Shown one piece after another: positions 1 to 9,049 of a stretch of DNA of 37,897 nucleotides. The DNA is from Parasitella parasitica. Lineage: Eukaryota > Mucoromycota > Mucoromycetes > Mucorales > Mucoraceae. The position numbers and the translations under genes were made by a program. The DNA is taken from positions 43,510 to 81,406 of the forward strand of contig MU619248.1 in the NCBI GenBank assembly GCA_025201805.1, given 5' to 3'. Under the pieces are notes generated by a model. The model had not been told where the DNA came from, did no database searches, and saw only the letters and a list, made by a program, of their open reading frames with translations. Position 1 is the first letter of the stretch. Each line of letters opens with the position of its first letter.

Positions 1-138
1 AATGTGGATCAGTTGGAGACTTGTATTCGCAACGAATGGTATGCAATACCTCCATCATTTTTAGAGACTTTAGTCGACAGTATGAGCTCTCGATGCAAGG
101 CTGTTATTGAGGCTAATGGTGGCAATACCAGATATTAA
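1..138 (+). mobile_element. Tc1/mariner-family transposase, C-terminal end (partial)
   Basis: Frame 1 is open from the window edge to a TAA at 136-138 and encodes the last 45 residues of a transposase. The order is ...CIRNEWYAIP..FLETLVDSM..RCKAVIEANGG.TRY-stop. The 'SM..RC.AVI.A.GG.T.Y' ending is the typical C-terminus of Tc1/mariner DDE transposases, just after the catalytic core. The catalytic residues lie outside the window, so whether the copy is intact cannot be judged. Downstream, 139-319 is AT-rich and probably the element's non-coding right arm; the proposed right end is described separately. Confidence in the family is high; the subfamily is not determined. Confidence 0.85.
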
Positions 139-321
139 TTTTAATTTTTTTTTGCTATATTACTAAAATAAACATGTTAAGCTTTGTATACTTCAAATCT
201 TATACGATTATATTGATATTTCACTAATAAGTTTTTTCAATCAAAAAACATTTCAAAACTTGAATTTAATTTCTGACACCAAAAAGTAAAAAAGGACGGT
301 GACTTATCTTTACCCACGGTA
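139..321 (+). mobile_element. Probable right arm and terminus of the Tc1/mariner element
   Basis: This AT-rich non-coding stretch follows the transposase stop. Near its end is a GC-richer block at about 294-319 ending CCCACGG, followed at once by TA (320-321) and then by sequence that reads as an intron of a different gene on the minus strand. Tc1/mariner elements insert at TA, so 320-321 is the best candidate for the target-site duplication. The left terminus lies outside the window, so the inverted repeat cannot be confirmed. The boundary is inference. Confidence 0.4.
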
Positions 322-357
322 TTTGATGCTCAGGAAGAAACCATGGATTCATCTTAC

Positions 358-794
358 CAGTAAACAATGCTGCTCTATCTTCCTCCAAGAAGGAAAAGAC
401 TCATAGGGAGCAGGATGTAGGGCATCCACCTTGGGCAGTAGCACCTTCATCTCCGTCAACAAGGTTTTCAGATCCCCATAGTCGAAGCGTAAAGCAAGAG
501 GGAGCTTCAGCTGGATACATGAAACGTTAGTCTCTTTTCAAATATGTCGTCGTACCAGCTTCATATTGCATATCAAACCATTGTATTTTTATTAAATTTG
601 TAACTTGTAAGGAAAAGAATGTCTTGAATTTGCAATGAATAAAAGTATTAATCAGCTCGAGACCAGTCTGGTCGTATAGAAAATCTACTTTGCTACGATC
701 AGTAAAGTGGCTGTTATACAATACATACATTGATGTCCTAGCATATTTAATTTCAAGGAATTGCCAGCTGTTGACACAGAAAACTCTGCTGTAC
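358..794 (-). pseudogene. Remnant of an unidentified multi-exon gene, cut by the transposon
   Basis: Two coding-like exons can be joined on the minus strand: 605-794 (after a CTCCAG acceptor, containing SRVFCVNSWQFLEI) and 358-510 (containing FDYGDLKTLLTEMKVLLP). The intron at 511-604 runs GTTACA...GACTAAC...ATCCAG and keeps frame (phase 0 on both sides). The second exon ends in a strong GTAAGA donor at 357. About 37 nt into the following intron lies the presumed end of the Tc1/mariner element, and no next exon is seen. I do not recognise the protein. A SRVFC segment recurs in another scrap at 8.1-8.3 kb. It is probably dead, but a live 5' part with a missing 3' end is possible. Confidence 0.4.
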
Positions 795-959
795 CTGGAG
801 TAAATCAAATATGGTATCTGATACATCATGTTTGCTATAAATTGGTTGGTTTACAATAAAATCGCTTACAACCTCTGTATTACTGATGCATTGCGTCAAT
901 TTGATTGATTCCAAAGATGTTACATACCCCTAAACAGTGTACATACTTTTTATACCGAG

Positions 960-1052
960 CTAGAAGCCATTATTGATGACTTTCAAGGCCTTATTTTGAA
1001 TCTGCTGTGACATCCCAAGAAATAACCCCCATTTCGGCCTCCAGCAGTATAT
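960..1052 (-). mobile_element. Possible non-LTR (LINE) reverse-transcriptase scrap
   Basis: A short minus-strand frame ending at 960 contains WRPKWGLFLG followed by IQNKALKVIN. The pattern 'W ... IQNKAL+.I' is typical of the region just after the reverse-transcriptase core in LINE-type retrotransposons. The frame stops soon after and no flanking RT motifs were seen, so this is at best a small fossil. Confidence is low because the match is about 30 residues and rests on memory of the family. Confidence 0.25.
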
Positions 1053-1560
1053 CAACATGATTATATTATGGTATACTGAACCAATAATAGTTAATCTCTT
1101 AAACAAATGAACTTAATCAGGGAATAGAAACATGGGTTATTTGGAGGTATGTGCTAGATTTGATCTCTGCATTAAATGTTCCTCAGCTTGTAGCCTTAAG
1201 GAAATTCATTAATTTGACACTGTTGATTTGGGTACAAAGAAGCTAAAAAACTGTAGAAATCTGAAGGAGCTAAATCTAAACATGAAGACTATTATAAGAT
1301 TATACGTAAATATAAGAGTTAGGTTGCGATCTTAATCCACAACATTTTAATTGAACTTTTTGTCACTATATTATTTTTGACAAACTAAATATAGCGTTTT
1401 CTTGCAGCCTAGTAATCTAGGCCGTTTATCTTCTAGATCAAGCAAAAAAATAAAAGTGCTCGGTAACCGACAGGCATATTGTCAATTCAAATCCCAAGTT
1501 CAAAAATAGATAATTCGGCTAACTTTTTCCAATGTGATGTAATGTCAAACCCAAAGTGTA

Positions 1561-1569
1561 TATAAAAGG
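1561..1569 (+). promoter_or_regulatory. TATA box of the acidic secreted-protein gene
   Basis: TATAAAAGG (within TATATAAAAGG) lies 86 bp upstream of the ATG at 1647, followed by a pyrimidine/CAACA-rich leader. Position and sequence fit a strong core promoter. Confidence 0.6.
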
Positions 1570-1646
1570 TCATCCGTGTCGATCCATCAAAGCAGAAAAT
1601 CAATCAATTCAACTGATTTACTCTACAACAACAATTCAAATATATC

Positions 1647-2240
1647 ATGCTTCAATTAATCCCCATTGCTGTCTTTGCCTTGATAGGCTTCTCTTCTCTT
1701 GCAAATGCTGCTCCCACTCACACAAATGCAGTTTCTATGAATGAATCACCCTCTGTTTATGCTGCTTCCGCTGCAATGCCTATGAATTGGAATCAACGAG
1801 ACATTGAAAGCATTCTCACTGCTCGAATTAATCAAGCCATGAAAAAAGACCCTATGCTCCTTGTCAAGCGTGCAGGTGAGGACGATGCTGCTCCTCTTAG
1901 CTTGGATACTATATTCAGAGGCTTCTTTGATAACATTATAAATCATATCATTGAGGTGACTCCTTTGAATGACATTGTTCACGGCAATTATGACTTTTTG
2001 TATCAAATCTTTTTGTCCAAAGTTCAGGAAATTCTTACAGGCGTTACTGGCGATGCTCCTGCTGCTTCTACTCCTCCTCCTCCTCCTTCTGATGAGGGTA
2101 GTAGTGAATACGATGACGACGATGACAACGATGACAACGATGACGAAAATGAGGATGAGAACGATGAGGATGATGAGGATGATGAGGATGATGAGGATCA
2201 CAAACAATGGAAACACAGACACCATGATGATGACGAATAA
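1647..2240 (+). CDS. Secreted protein with very acidic C-terminal tail
   Basis: Single exon, 197 residues. It starts with a clear signal peptide (MLQLIPIAVFALIGFSSLANA, probable cleavage after ANA). A Lys-Arg at about residues 73-74 (LLVKR|AGEDD) could be a Kex2 site, releasing a mature form that begins in an acidic stretch. The middle (about 82-135) is a predicted mixed helical segment including FFDNIINHIIE. Then come a Pro5 run, about 45 residues that are almost all Asp/Glu/Asn, and a basic-histidine end (KHRHHDDDE). No known domain is recognised. Such polyacidic, His-containing tails often bind metal ions or basic polymers, but that role is inference. Its stop faces the stop of the anchor-A gene (convergent), which also has a His-rich and acidic tail. 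A TATA box at 1561 supports the start. Confidence 0.75.
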   Translation: MLQLIPIAVFALIGFSSLANAAPTHTNAVSMNESPSVYAASAAMPMNWNQRDIESILTARINQAMKKDPMLLVKRAGEDDAAPLSLDTIFRGFFDNIINHIIEVTPLNDIVHGNYDFLYQIFLSKVQEILTGVTGDAPAASTPPPPPSDEGSSEYDDDDDNDDNDDENEDENDEDDEDDEDDEDHKQWKHRHHDDDE

Positions 2241-2664
2241 TTATCTATATTTTGTCTAATTCCCGTATTATATCTGTAGTTTTCCAACCAAAAAGAAATA
2301 TATCTAAACAAATCCATATTTTACTCGAATAAAAAAGACTCGCAGAGTTTTGTTCAAGTGTCTTTAGCTTTTTCGCATATTGTCATACTTTTCAACAATA
2401 CGATTAGTACTCCTGCAAATTGAGGCTTTTGATGGAGCTATCCATGTAATGTATTATACTGGACACCAACACTACTTCATCGTTTGATGATTGAGACTCC
2501 TGAAAAATGGAGGTATATTAATAACGCAGGTACTTTACTCAATAATAGATCCAAATGGTGGACCAAGCGCTGTTACAGCTCAACAGCATGGTAATAGCCC
2601 CAAAATTTATGTAATAAAAAGTGGTTTGATTGGTATTTTATATATACATCCAATATGTCAATTT
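2241..2664. other. Intergenic between convergent genes
   Basis: This 424 bp separates the stops of the two acidic-tailed secreted-protein genes. It is AT-rich and has AATAAA-like signals around 2328; I see nothing else. Confidence 0.5.
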
Positions 2665-4834
2665 CTAGTATTTATTGTCTTCTTCATCTTCTTTGTTATA
2701 ATACTTTTCGCCTTTGTACTTTTCATCATTCTCGTCATCATCGCCATCTTCTCCTTCTTCTCCTTCTTCACACGTCTCGTTAGGACCATGGTGATGACCA
2801 TGATGATGGCCACCACAATCATTACCACCATGACCTCCACACGTTTCAGTGCTTGTTTCATCGTTAGTACAAGTAGCTTTATTGCAGTCAGTTACGGTTC
2901 TTGTCCTAGGTTTGAACAATATTTTTCTTCTGGTCGCAGTCTCATACTCCGTGAAAGAGGCTACGCTGTTCTTTTCCGTAGTTGTGATAGTGCCCGCACT
3001 GGCGGTAATAGTGGTAGTGCGTGCAGGCACACTGACTGTGACAAAATCGGTATGCTCATCAAGGGTTTCTATCTCTGTAGAATCAACTGTAACAATTAGA
3101 GTATTATCTTCAGGGCATGAAGTTTCGGTAAAAGTTTCCCAAGTCTCTGTCTGTGTTTCAGTCTCGGTTTCTGTTGTTATTTCCGTTAAAGTCTCTACCG
3201 TTGTGTAGGTAGTTGTTGAATCGCTAATCACACTCGTATTTGTTCCGGTTTTTGTTCTGGTTCTTGTATTCCTTCTGGTAATTATGCTTATTATATTAGA
3301 GGTATTAATTGTTGGTCTAAAAGTTGGCTTGTATGTCACTGTTGTAGTTTGTGGTTTGGGAGATGGGAATCCAGTAAAAGACCAAGTACGGGTTCTTGAG
3401 CGACTTGTAGTCGAGATTGGAGAAGATGTTGGAACAAAAGTTGGTGTGGTTGTCGCATGGTCAGGTAGACATCCTATGAAACTAGGCAAGTGAACAGAGA
3501 ATCAGATCGAGTATTGTGCGGATAAGCTTTTCACTTACTAGTCGCAATCAGCACCACCAGCTTTGTAATCAAGGATTTCAACACCCGAATTTAAGTTTTG
3601 CCATGTATAATCCAAACCAACCACCTGGCCACCAAAGTTACCAGTGTTTCCATCCAGAATATGGCCTACGAGAGAGTTTTAAACGTATGGATTAATATGC
3701 AAATTCCCGTAATAGCAGCAGTGATCAATAAATTACCTCTAGGAGCTAAGACAAATCCTTGGAGTGGATCAGATGTTCGGCGATGGAAAGTGAATGTGCC
3801 GTCAGCCATATAGTTGCCATTGGCATCGACAGGATAAAGGTTATAGATAACATTGCATGGATTAAAGCCACTGGATGGATGAGGGGTAGTCATTGTAAAG
3901 GTATCGCCATTGGTGACAGGGATCTACTAGACACTGTCACTAGGCGGTTTTCAGCATGAATGTAGCAAGACTTACATTTAATACATATGTCTTATCAGGG
4001 TTAACATCTAGGCCGTGTACACCATTCCAGCTACCCTTATTGAAGAAAATATGGCTAGGATCTGATTCTTTGGCTTTATCCGAACTGCAGGAAGTTGATT
4101 GACATGTATGGAATACGAGGATCTCATAGAGAGAGAGCTCGCTATCACGAATATTTGTAAGTGATCCATCTGTTTCCAAAATAGCCGTAGCAGGGTGAGT
4201 TGCAAAATCTTGCGAGGATCCTTGAAGCAATTCTTTAACCAGACCAAAGTCAAATAAACCAGTACCCTGCTGATCAGTGACAGAACAACCCTCATCAAGT
4301 TCTATGACTTCTTCAATCGTGCCTCCACCAGCAATATAGGCACTGCCATGGACATTGGTATTGAAGGTATCAACTTTACCACCAACGACTAGGCCATAAG
4401 AGTTAAAAGAGTTTACATTAGCACAGTCAGCGCCCTGAAAAATTTGTTTAATATTTCATCTATAATTATATAATACACTAAAACTTACATGATCGACATT
4501 CACTATGTAATTGGGAGCATGCAAGTCTCCTTCTACTGCGAGAGCGCCCAGAATATCTTTATCGCCGCCTGTGTAAAAATCGCCAAAGAATATACCAGTG
4601 AATCTAGCCAACTATAAATGAATAAAGAAATAAGTCGTTGCTGACATGTGATTTATCTATTTCATGAGAATAAAGTACCAAATCAGTTTCCCATCCAGGA
4701 CCTGTGCAATCATCAAAGTCTTGTAAAACATCCCTATATAATAGGCGACTCTTTCCTCTTCCACTTTCTGAAGCAACAAAAGTAGAAGACAGTACAAGTA
4801 AAGCTGAAAGTACAAGAGATAATGAAGGCGCCAT
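2665..4834 (-). CDS. Choice-of-anchor A domain secreted/surface protein
   Basis: Six exons: 4679-4834, 4489-4611, 3976-4434, 3737-3923, 3539-3665 and 2665-3481. All junctions are GT-AG and in phase, giving 622 residues. A signal peptide (MAPSLSLVLSALLVLSSTFVAS) opens the protein. Residues about 53-410 match the choice-of-anchor A domain known from bacterial surface proteins: LARFTGIFFGDF, LGALAVEGDLHAPNYIV, then NTGNFGGQVVGLDYTW and SGVEILDYKAGG at the C-side. After a Cys (FIGCLPDH) comes a long Thr-rich stalk with RTRTKT and TETETETQTET repeats. The end is a Cys/Gly/His block (CGGHHHGHHHG) and a Glu/Asp/Lys tail. There is no GPI signal, so the protein is probably secreted or wall-associated. 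The function is unknown; the domain call is recognition from motifs. Confidence 0.8.
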
Positions 4835-5176
4835 GATTTTTCGAGTGAAAGAAAAGCAAAGAGCCTGCGTGAAATTAGAGCTTTATGTCTTTGAGATTGG
4901 AATGTTCATATTGGCACTTAATAGAATATTCAAACACCAAAAATGTATACAATAACGCAAATTACGATTATGAGAGATAACAAACATCTATTTGGAATGT
5001 GTGTGTATGACAGCGTTTGCATAGTAGTAAATCAAATCAAAAACATTTCAATTGTTGTTGATTGATCATAATATTTATTTCGATAGGTCAAGAATGAAGC
5101 ATGTTGGATAAATATCGCAATAAAAACAGAAGATTCCCTTTTGGGTTTCTCTATTGCAAAATATCAGCGTAATACG
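4835..5176. promoter_or_regulatory. Shared promoter region of two divergent secreted-protein genes
   Basis: The 342 bp between the ATG at 4834 (-) and the ATG at 5177 (+) must carry both promoters. It is AT-rich; no individual site could be assigned with confidence. Confidence 0.45.
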
Positions 5177-5797
5177 ATGGCCAAAGCGCTTTTTATAGCA
5201 GTGATTATCTTTTGGTGCCAGGTAGCGCAAGCATCTCTCTTATTGACACCAGACACAGTTTTACTACCATCACCGCCACAGCAGCAAAGTGCTGCGGATA
5301 GATCCGAAAAAACCCTGGCATTGTCTCTAAAAGCTACTACTGCAGTAGATGATAGTAACACACCAAATCCTATTTTCGCAGCAATGTTTGATAACATAAC
5401 GAATCATTACGTTGAATATTCCCATTTCCTTAGTAGTGCCCCTGCAAAGGTTATCTTGCAGCTACGGTTAGACGCCCTCAGTTACTATTCTGACCCTGGC
5501 GATTACGGAAATGCAGAATCCAAGTTTGATAACTTTGTCCTTGATTTCAGGCCTCAGACAGCCTCTTTTGACAGATTTGCATTTGCGACATTGGACTTTC
5601 TAAATTACCCAGGTCTCGGCGTAGAATATTACACTGGCAAGGAATTGGTTCGTATGCGGAACGAAATGATCAACTCGATCCCACCGACAGCAAGTCCTTT
5701 GCAGAGGGGGGATTTCATAGCAATCATCGATCAGGTTATCTCAAAGTTTCCAAACGGCGGAAATCTAGGGCAATTTTATACTATAAAAAAAAATTGA
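5177..5797 (+). CDS. Secreted protein of unknown function
   Basis: Single exon. I start it at the ATG at 5177, not the longer frame from a TTG at 5141, because the ATG opens a good signal peptide (MAKALFIAVIIFWCQVAQA); this gives 206 residues. After a Pro/Gln-rich spacer, the body (about 70-206) is a globular-looking domain with FAAMFDNITNHYVEY, YYSDPGDYGN and a C-terminal helix (FIAIIDQVISKF). No family is recognised. The segment FDNITNH resembles FDNIINH of the 1647 gene, which may be chance. It is divergent from the anchor-A gene and followed closely by the transporter's 3' end (53 bp). Confidence 0.7.
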   Translation: MAKALFIAVIIFWCQVAQASLLLTPDTVLLPSPPQQQSAADRSEKTLALSLKATTAVDDSNTPNPIFAAMFDNITNHYVEYSHFLSSAPAKVILQLRLDALSYYSDPGDYGNAESKFDNFVLDFRPQTASFDRFAFATLDFLNYPGLGVEYYTGKELVRMRNEMINSIPPTASPLQRGDFIAIIDQVISKFPNGGNLGQFYTIKKN

Positions 5798-5849
5798 TCT
5801 ATGGTACAATGGTCCGTGTTGGTATACAGTTTAATATAAAAAAAGAGAT

Positions 5850-7586
5850 CTATAATTTATAAAGGATATTTTTGTCTTGTACATCTGTCAAATCTAGTTG
5901 AACATCGTACTTTTCAGAAGGAGGCTCAGCAAATCGTCGTTTGTTTTCATTTGACATGATGATATACATTGTATAAACGCAACAAATAATGAGCACGTTG
6001 GATACACTGAAACCAACCATGGCACCCCAGTATGTTGGCGCTGTATTTGCTGTCATCATAAGAGGGCCTACAAAATTACCGATAGTCATGGCCAGCATAT
6101 TGACACCGTTATAAAAGATCTTTTTTGTGTATCCAGAGACATTATTTGAGATTAACGTTTGTAAAATAGCAGCTACACCAGCCATAGCCCAACTAAGGTA
6201 GAATCCAAGCAGTTTAGGTGCTCCAGGAATAGCAGCCATAAGAATACAGCCCAAGAGGGAGACGCAGCTCATAAAGATACCTGTAAACGCAATCCTCTTG
6301 TACTTGTCAGCGAGGAAAACGGCGGTCATTGCAAAGATACACGCAGCAATGCCATTTGGAATCTGCAAGATAATGGCCATAAAAGGCTTGGGGGAAAATA
6401 TTAGCTGTTTTGTTCCATGATGCAACTTTATATCTTACAGAAAAGCCAAGACCCTCCACCAGCAACGTACTAAAAGTAATCAGACCGCCATTTTGAAGGC
6501 AATTGAACAACTGGGCAAAAAAGATAAGATATAAGCGAGGTTCTTGAAGAGCTTCGATAACGTGCGCTTTCTTGATTTCTTTGTTACGAACAACGCAATT
6601 ATCGCGGGATCGTTCTTGCACGATTTCTTTTTCATTATCAGTGAGTCTCAGAAGCTTACTGTCAACATCGTCAACCAATAAAAAGAATGTGGCGATGCCA
6701 ATGACAACAGTAGCAGAGCCAAAAACAATGTAGCCCCTATATATACACGGTAGAAGATAAATAGAAATGATCAAGCGCGTATGTAAAGCAACTTCAATTT
6801 ACCATCGCCATGCTCGAAAGATTAGATGATCCATGTGGGCAAGACCGTACGAAATCAAGACACCAAATACTGTGCCTAGACCATTAGAAACGCCTAGAAA
6901 ACCCCAACAAAAGCCTTGTTCTGAACGACGGTAAAGGGTGTTCAGTAAAATATAAATGCAGGGATATGTAACACCTTCAAAGAAACCAAGTAAAAACCTT
7001 AGGCCGAGCAATTGCGCAAAATTGCTACAAGCTGCCGTGGCACCCATGACACAGCCACCAAAGATTAGAATTGTGCCAAGATACTTGCTAATAGGTAATC
7101 TTTGAATCAGATAATTATTCGGCAACTATATGCACATTTATATAATAATGAATATTGAAAAAGTTTAAAATGTTGTGTCCTAAATCATTTATCAAGTATA
7201 CCTGAACTACAAAATAGCCTAAATAGAATATTGAACCTAGCCAACTGAACTGATCACCAGCGAGATTAGCATCCTCCATGATACCTAAAACGGCAGCGAC
7301 ACTTAGCGCAGATTTATCACAAAACTACAATACGATTTATAAGGAGAGGTGTCATGTTAATTTGACATGCTTTCTTTGTTATTACCTGAATGAAAATAAT
7401 AAGAAAGATTATAGGTAAAACCGTCCAATTGAGCTTTTTGACAAATTTCAGTTCTTCTACTGATTTAGTCAAAGAAATTTGGGTTGAATCAGGCTCACTA
7501 AAAACTTCATCCATTGTGAGAGATGAATCTTGATCTGGTTGCGAATTTTTGGCATGTTCTTTGTGTCTGACAGATTCTTTTTCCAT
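5850..7586 (-). CDS. MFS transporter, Dal5-like anion:cation symporter family
   Basis: Five exons: 7386-7586, 7202-7324, 6803-7125, 6439-6736 and 5850-6386, all GT-AG and in phase, giving 493 residues. A hydrophilic cytoplasmic N-terminus (about 50 residues) is followed by about 12 membrane segments. Family marks include ...LNWTVLPIIFLIIFIQ (helix 1), GSIFYLGYFVVQLPNNYL (helix 2 and loop), LGLRFLLGFFEGVTYP (helix 4, GFFEG motif), RRSEQGFCWG, a central charged loop, and LLQIPNGIAAC-type helices in the second half. This fits the ACS family (allantoate, nicotinate, pantothenate and similar organic anions) found at the fungal plasma membrane. The substrate cannot be read from sequence. A TATA-like element lies about 105 bp upstream. 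Confidence 0.85.
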
Positions 7587-7689
7587 TATTTCTTTTATAT
7601 TGTATTAGAAATGTTGTACAAGTAAAATGACTAGATGATCAGAACTAAACTGAAGGAAACCAACGCAAACCATGGCCAAAGCTACCGTC

Positions 7690-7697
7690 TATATATT
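7690..7697 (-). promoter_or_regulatory. TATA-like element upstream of the MFS transporter
   Basis: On the minus strand CAATATATAG lies about 105 bp upstream of the ATG at 7586. It is the only TATA-like motif at a sensible distance; moderate confidence. Confidence 0.35.
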
Positions 7698-8087
7698 GCC
7701 CACACGGCCACTTTCTTCTGTATTTCAAACCTTTAAAAGTAAAAATGGATTCATCACTCAGATTGAAATGGAGGAAATTTTATTTTCCACATTTCCAGAA
7801 TAGATTTGAATTGTATTAAAGTAAAAGATAAGCAAGCGCACTTTTGTTGTGAAGTACTGACAATTCTTTCTACCAATTCTGGTATCTCCATGTATACACA
7901 GAAAGGCTTTTTGGTAATCTGTTAGCGGATGGATTAATCTTTGATTTCAAAGTCATGAAATAGATTTTTGCTTGACAAATAATGTAATGTTTGAGATGTT
8001 TATGAAAATACAAAGTTAATACTTTATTTCATTATAAAATTGGGACGCCATATATTCATAAGAATAGCAATATAATTGTACTAGTTC

Positions 8088-8475
8088 TTAATTATAATAA
8101 TGATCTAGTAAATATATGGTAAAAACATTGTTGCCTAGCATATAGTTGTGTGAAATATCAATACAAAAAACTCTCGATTTCAAGACAATACCGCCTTCAG
8201 CCATGTCAATTGGTGAAAAAAAAATCTGTTGTGCCAGATTCTTGTCAACGTTTACTTTCATGTAATAAACTGACAACCTAAGATGTTTACATGGCGTAGT
8301 ATATGATAGTAGTAAAATTTTCCCTTATCAATATGCACTTAGACGGTTCCCTGGGCATCGAAATTTGAATTTCGACTTGGGCAAGATCTATTACCCTTTA
8401 CTTTGTATATTAGCCTTGATGACGTCTAATTTCGCTTTCATAAGTTCAATGGGCAGCTGGAAGACATCAGTCATC
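8088..8475 (-). pseudogene. Gene scraps resembling the remnant at 0.36-0.8 kb
   Basis: Minus-strand 8088-8276 is an open frame containing SPIDMAEGGIVLKSRVFCID. Upstream, about 8395-8475, another frame reads QLPIELMKAKLDVIKANIQ before stops. The SRVFC(V/I)(N/D) motif and a Q-L-(K)-L-P-(L/I) motif also occur in the remnant at 358-794, suggesting fossils of one unknown family. No intact gene can be assembled across 7.6-8.5 kb; the rest of 7587-8551 is AT-rich with nothing recognisable except promoter sequence. Confidence 0.25.
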
Positions 8476-8551
8476 CCCGATACAAGATTAATAAAGATAC
8501 ACTTTTCATACAAAAAAAAAAGTCATCCCCGATATATTTTAAACTTACATT

Positions 8552-8966
8552 ATGCTTGTATCTCGCATCATTCGCTCTACAGTAATCCGCCGTGCATTTT
8601 ATACAACAGAAGTACCATCTGGATTAAATGCTGGTGAGAAACATATTTACAATAAGCTTACTGAAGCATTTTCCCCACACAAACTCAGAGTAGCCGACGT
8701 TTCAGGTATGAAAAGCATTTTTATTACGATATCCACATGTCTCATTAGATGTATAAGGTGGTTGTGGCTCCATGTATGCTATCGATATTGCTGCTAAGAA
8801 GTTTGAGGGAACAAGTATCGTCAAACAACATAGAATGGTGAATGACATTTTGAAGGAGGAAATTAAGGGCATGCACGGTCTACAGGTAATTTAAACCTGG
8901 CTTCTGACCAACACTAAAGCTAACTTTTAGAATAGCTCAAAACATCTGCAAAATAATAGTTTATAA
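8552..8966 (+). CDS. BOL3: Mitochondrial BolA-like protein (BOLA3/Bol3)
   Basis: Three exons: 8552-8705, 8758-8885 and 8931-8966, giving 105 residues. The N-terminus is Arg/Thr/Ser-rich without acidic residues (MLVSRIIRSTVIRRAFYTT), a good mitochondrial presequence. The BolA domain follows: EKHIYNKLTEAFSP, KLRVADVSGGCGSMYAIDI, then the signature helix RMVNDILKEEIKGMHGLQ. The conserved Cys of GCGSM and the His of MHGLQ are the usual Fe-S/glutaredoxin-partner ligands. Bol3 helps deliver [4Fe-4S] clusters to lipoate synthase and other mitochondrial targets. If the last intron (GTAATT...CTAAC...TTTTAG) is not spliced, the protein ends two residues after GLQ at 8894; family proteins usually end soon after this point, so both forms are possible. 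Confidence 0.85.
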
Positions 8967-9049
8967 TGAAATTTATAGAGTAATAAAAAGAAAAAATGCA
9001 GATGAGGCTTTCTTGGAATGTACATGAATGTGTGTGTATATTTTTAACG

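Larger units (their letters stand above)
830..1646. other. Intergenic, AT-rich, mostly featureless
   Basis: Apart from the possible LINE scrap and the promoter of the gene starting at 1647, I see no sustained coding frame, RNA gene or repeat array here. Confidence 0.5.

Noticed and set aside
1746-2225. Long antisense and +3-frame ORFs over the acidic-tail gene
   Set aside because: They arise from the GAT/GAG repeat being open in several frames; hydrophobic Ile/Val or Met/Thr runs are frame shadows.
5141-5176. N-terminal extension of the secreted protein from a TTG codon
   Set aside because: The ATG at 5177 opens directly into a signal peptide; the extension would bury it and needs a non-ATG start.
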